Positions 6,108-7,178 of a DNA stretch of 7,178 bases are shown here, in pieces (position 1 is the stretch's first letter; every line of letters begins with the position of its first letter). The stretch is from Alphaproteobacteria bacterium (lineage in GTDB: Bacteria > Pseudomonadota > Alphaproteobacteria > Micropepsales > Micropepsaceae). Location of the stretch: NCBI GenBank assembly GCA_026400305.1, contig JAPLPI010000407.1, positions 1 to 7,178 of the forward strand, given 5' to 3'. The notes beneath the pieces were generated by a model. That model saw only the letters and a program-made list of their open reading frames with translations. It made no database searches and was not told the origin of the DNA. The translations under genes were made by a program, and so were the position numbers.

Positions 6108-6968
6108 TCAGGGCTTGGCCACCGCCTGCTGGCGCGCGAGTTCCTTGCGATAGGCCGCTTCGCGGTTGGCGATGTAAGCCTTGTAGCCCGCAGGATCAAT
6201 AAAGGGATTGGCGGCGCCGTCTTTCATCTTCGGGTACTTGGCTTCCATGCCGTAATAGTCGCCATGCGCGCCCAGGAACACGTCCACCGGCAATCCCTTC
6301 AGTACTTTGAACGTCTGCTCATAATCCTGGACGATTTGTGGGTAGTCCTTATTGCCCACCAGCACATAGCCGGGATTGACGTTGGGGCTGCCCACAATCG
6401 CCACGTCCAGCGTCTTGCCGCCGTTCTGCACTTTCAAGGTCCAGGTAGTGCAGCCGCGGGTGTGGCCCGGCGTCTTGTGCGCCGTCAGAACCGTGCCGCC
6501 CAGCGAAACCGTGTCGCCGTCCTTCAGCACCCGCGCCACCTTCACCACCGGGTAGAGATATTCGGGAACATTGTTGTACTGGAAATCGAGCTTGCCACCC
6601 GACTTCACCATCGGCACGTCGGTGTCCATCACTTCATAAGTAGCGCCGGTGTCCTTCACGACCTGGGCGCTGCCGGCGTCGTGGTCGAAATGAGCGTGGC
6701 TGATCAGCAGAACCTTGGTGTTGCTGTACTTGAAGCCCAGCTTGGCGATGCTGTCCTTGATCATCGGGACATTACTTGCGAGCCCAGAATTGATAAGGAT
6801 GTTGCCCTTGGGCGTGGTGATCAGATAGTTCGCCTGGCCCTTGGAGCCGACATAATAAATGTTGGCGATGACGTGATGCGCCGGGAAGGGCACCAGATAC
6901 TCGTTAGCGGCCTGGGCGGGAACGGCGGCGAGCAAGCCGATCAGGCCCAAGGCGAAAATGCGTAACAT
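6108..6968 (-). CDS. Subclass B3-like metallo-beta-lactamase-fold hydrolase, exported
   Basis: The 286-residue product has a Sec signal peptide (MLRIFALGLIGLLAAVPAQA, cleavage near residue 20) and then the metallo-beta-lactamase fold. Zinc ligands are all present: SHAHFDH with H91, H93, D95 and H96, then PGHTRG with H169, and GAHGDYYG with H235. The NIYYVGSKGQANYLI opening, KLGF before the first zinc motif, and VGSPNVNPGY (S194 near the B3 serine position) fit subclass B3 enzymes of environmental proteobacteria such as CAU-1, THIN-B and FEZ-1. The usual Asp of the D-x-GL turn is N60 (INSGL). ATG 6968-6966 is chosen over the ATG at 7106 because of the signal peptide and AGGGAGA 6 bases upstream. 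A periplasmic beta-lactamase is possible, but B3-like folds also include lactonases and other hydrolases. It is convergent with the transporter gene, 3 bases apart. Confidence 0.85.
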   Translation of the reverse strand: MLRIFALGLIGLLAAVPAQAANEYLVPFPAHHVIANIYYVGSKGQANYLITTPKGNILINSGLASNVPMIKDSIAKLGFKYSNTKVLLISHAHFDHDAGSAQVVKDTGATYEVMDTDVPMVKSGGKLDFQYNNVPEYLYPVVKVARVLKDGDTVSLGGTVLTAHKTPGHTRGCTTWTLKVQNGGKTLDVAIVGSPNVNPGYVLVGNKDYPQIVQDYEQTFKVLKGLPVDVFLGAHGDYYGMEAKYPKMKDGAANPFIDPAGYKAYIANREAAYRKELARQQAVAKP

Positions 6969-6993
6969 GTAATGTCTCCCTGTTTTGCCGGGG

Positions 6994-7021
6994 AGATTAG
7001 AGCGGAATGGGGAAGCGGCAA
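6994..7021 (-). promoter_or_regulatory. Candidate sigma-70 promoter for the B3-like hydrolase gene
   Basis: On the minus strand TTGCCG (7021-7016) and TAATCT (6999-6994) are separated by 16 bases, close to the TTGACA/TATAAT consensus. The -10 box ends 25 bases before the ATG, leaving room for a short leader with the AGGGAGA ribosome-binding site. It is a single candidate found by eye. Confidence 0.3.
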
Positions 7022-7178
7022 GGGGCGCAGTGGCCCAACTGACGCGGACGCCCTTAAGGCGCAACCCATACTCCTTCGCCTTCGACGGGGTGCGGTCCGC
7101 ATTCACATATACCCGCCATGTAAATGGGGCCGAATTTTAGGCTCGCCCCTGCTGGCCATTAAATACATAGTATAAGAT
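7022..7178. other. Right-end intergenic DNA, no gene recognised
   Basis: Beyond the candidate promoter I see no supported gene. The last 70 bases become A/T-rich and hold short inverted repeats (CCAT/ATGG around 7113-7125, GGGGC/GCCCC around 7125-7149) and end in TATAAGAT. This could be the upstream region of a gene beyond the window. Open frames here on either strand lack start signals or family features. Confidence 0.3.

Noticed and set aside
6969..7106. 46-residue extension of the B3-like protein to an ATG at 7106
   Set aside because: It would place the signal peptide internally; the ATG at 6968 has AGGGAGA at correct spacing and a promoter candidate lies within the extension.
7080..7178. 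tRNA or attachment-site remnant at the right end (an ACCCGCCA stretch)
   Set aside because: No T-arm, anticodon arm or acceptor pairing could be built around it.

Overview
The window looks like a chromosomal accessory or catabolic stretch from a G+C-rich alphaproteobacterium. I infer a relative of Caulobacterales, Sphingomonadales or Rhizomicrobium-like soil bacteria from codon use, the many Tat/Sec-exported single-domain enzymes and the ACS-type transporter; no marker gene settles the taxonomy. I see no rRNA, tRNA, insertion sequence or CRISPR array.

Layout, left to right. (1) 1-405, minus: the N-terminal 135 codons of a TPR-repeat protein running off the left edge. (2) 456-1355, plus: a Tat-exported amidohydrolase/lactonase of the COG3618 type, divergent from the TPR gene across only 50 bp. 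(3) About 1352-1500, minus: a Gly/Tyr-rich coding remnant whose stop shares the palindrome CTAG with the amidohydrolase stop. (4) 1584-2594, plus: a Sec-exported HpcH/HpaI aldolase-family protein followed by a plausible intrinsic terminator. (5) 2666-2838, plus: a frameshifted, truncated 5' remnant of a neutral zinc metallopeptidase gene. (6) 4700 down to 2875, minus: a two-gene operon encoding an exported NHL-propeller protein resembling peptidyl-hydroxyglycine amidating lyase (PAL), then a Tat-exported hydroxypyruvate-isomerase-like protein, joined by a GTGA start/stop overlap. (7) 4815-6104, plus: an MFS anion:cation symporter divergent from that operon. (8) 6968 down to 6108, minus: a subclass B3-like metallo-beta-lactamase-fold protein, convergent with the transporter with a 3-base gap. 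(9) 6969-7178: a leader and an AT-rich right end with no recognised gene.

How they may work together: every complete enzyme gene (amidohydrolase/lactonase, aldolase-like, isomerase-like, PAL-like, metallohydrolase) carries an N-terminal export signal, and the one transporter belongs to a family that imports organic and sugar acids. The simplest reading is an extracytoplasmic set that opens or trims a small carboxylated substrate (a lactone, hydroxy acid or modified peptide) and passes the acid product inward. The linking logic is inference; the substrate cannot be read from the sequence. The two decayed genes suggest that the intergenic regions have undergone turnover.
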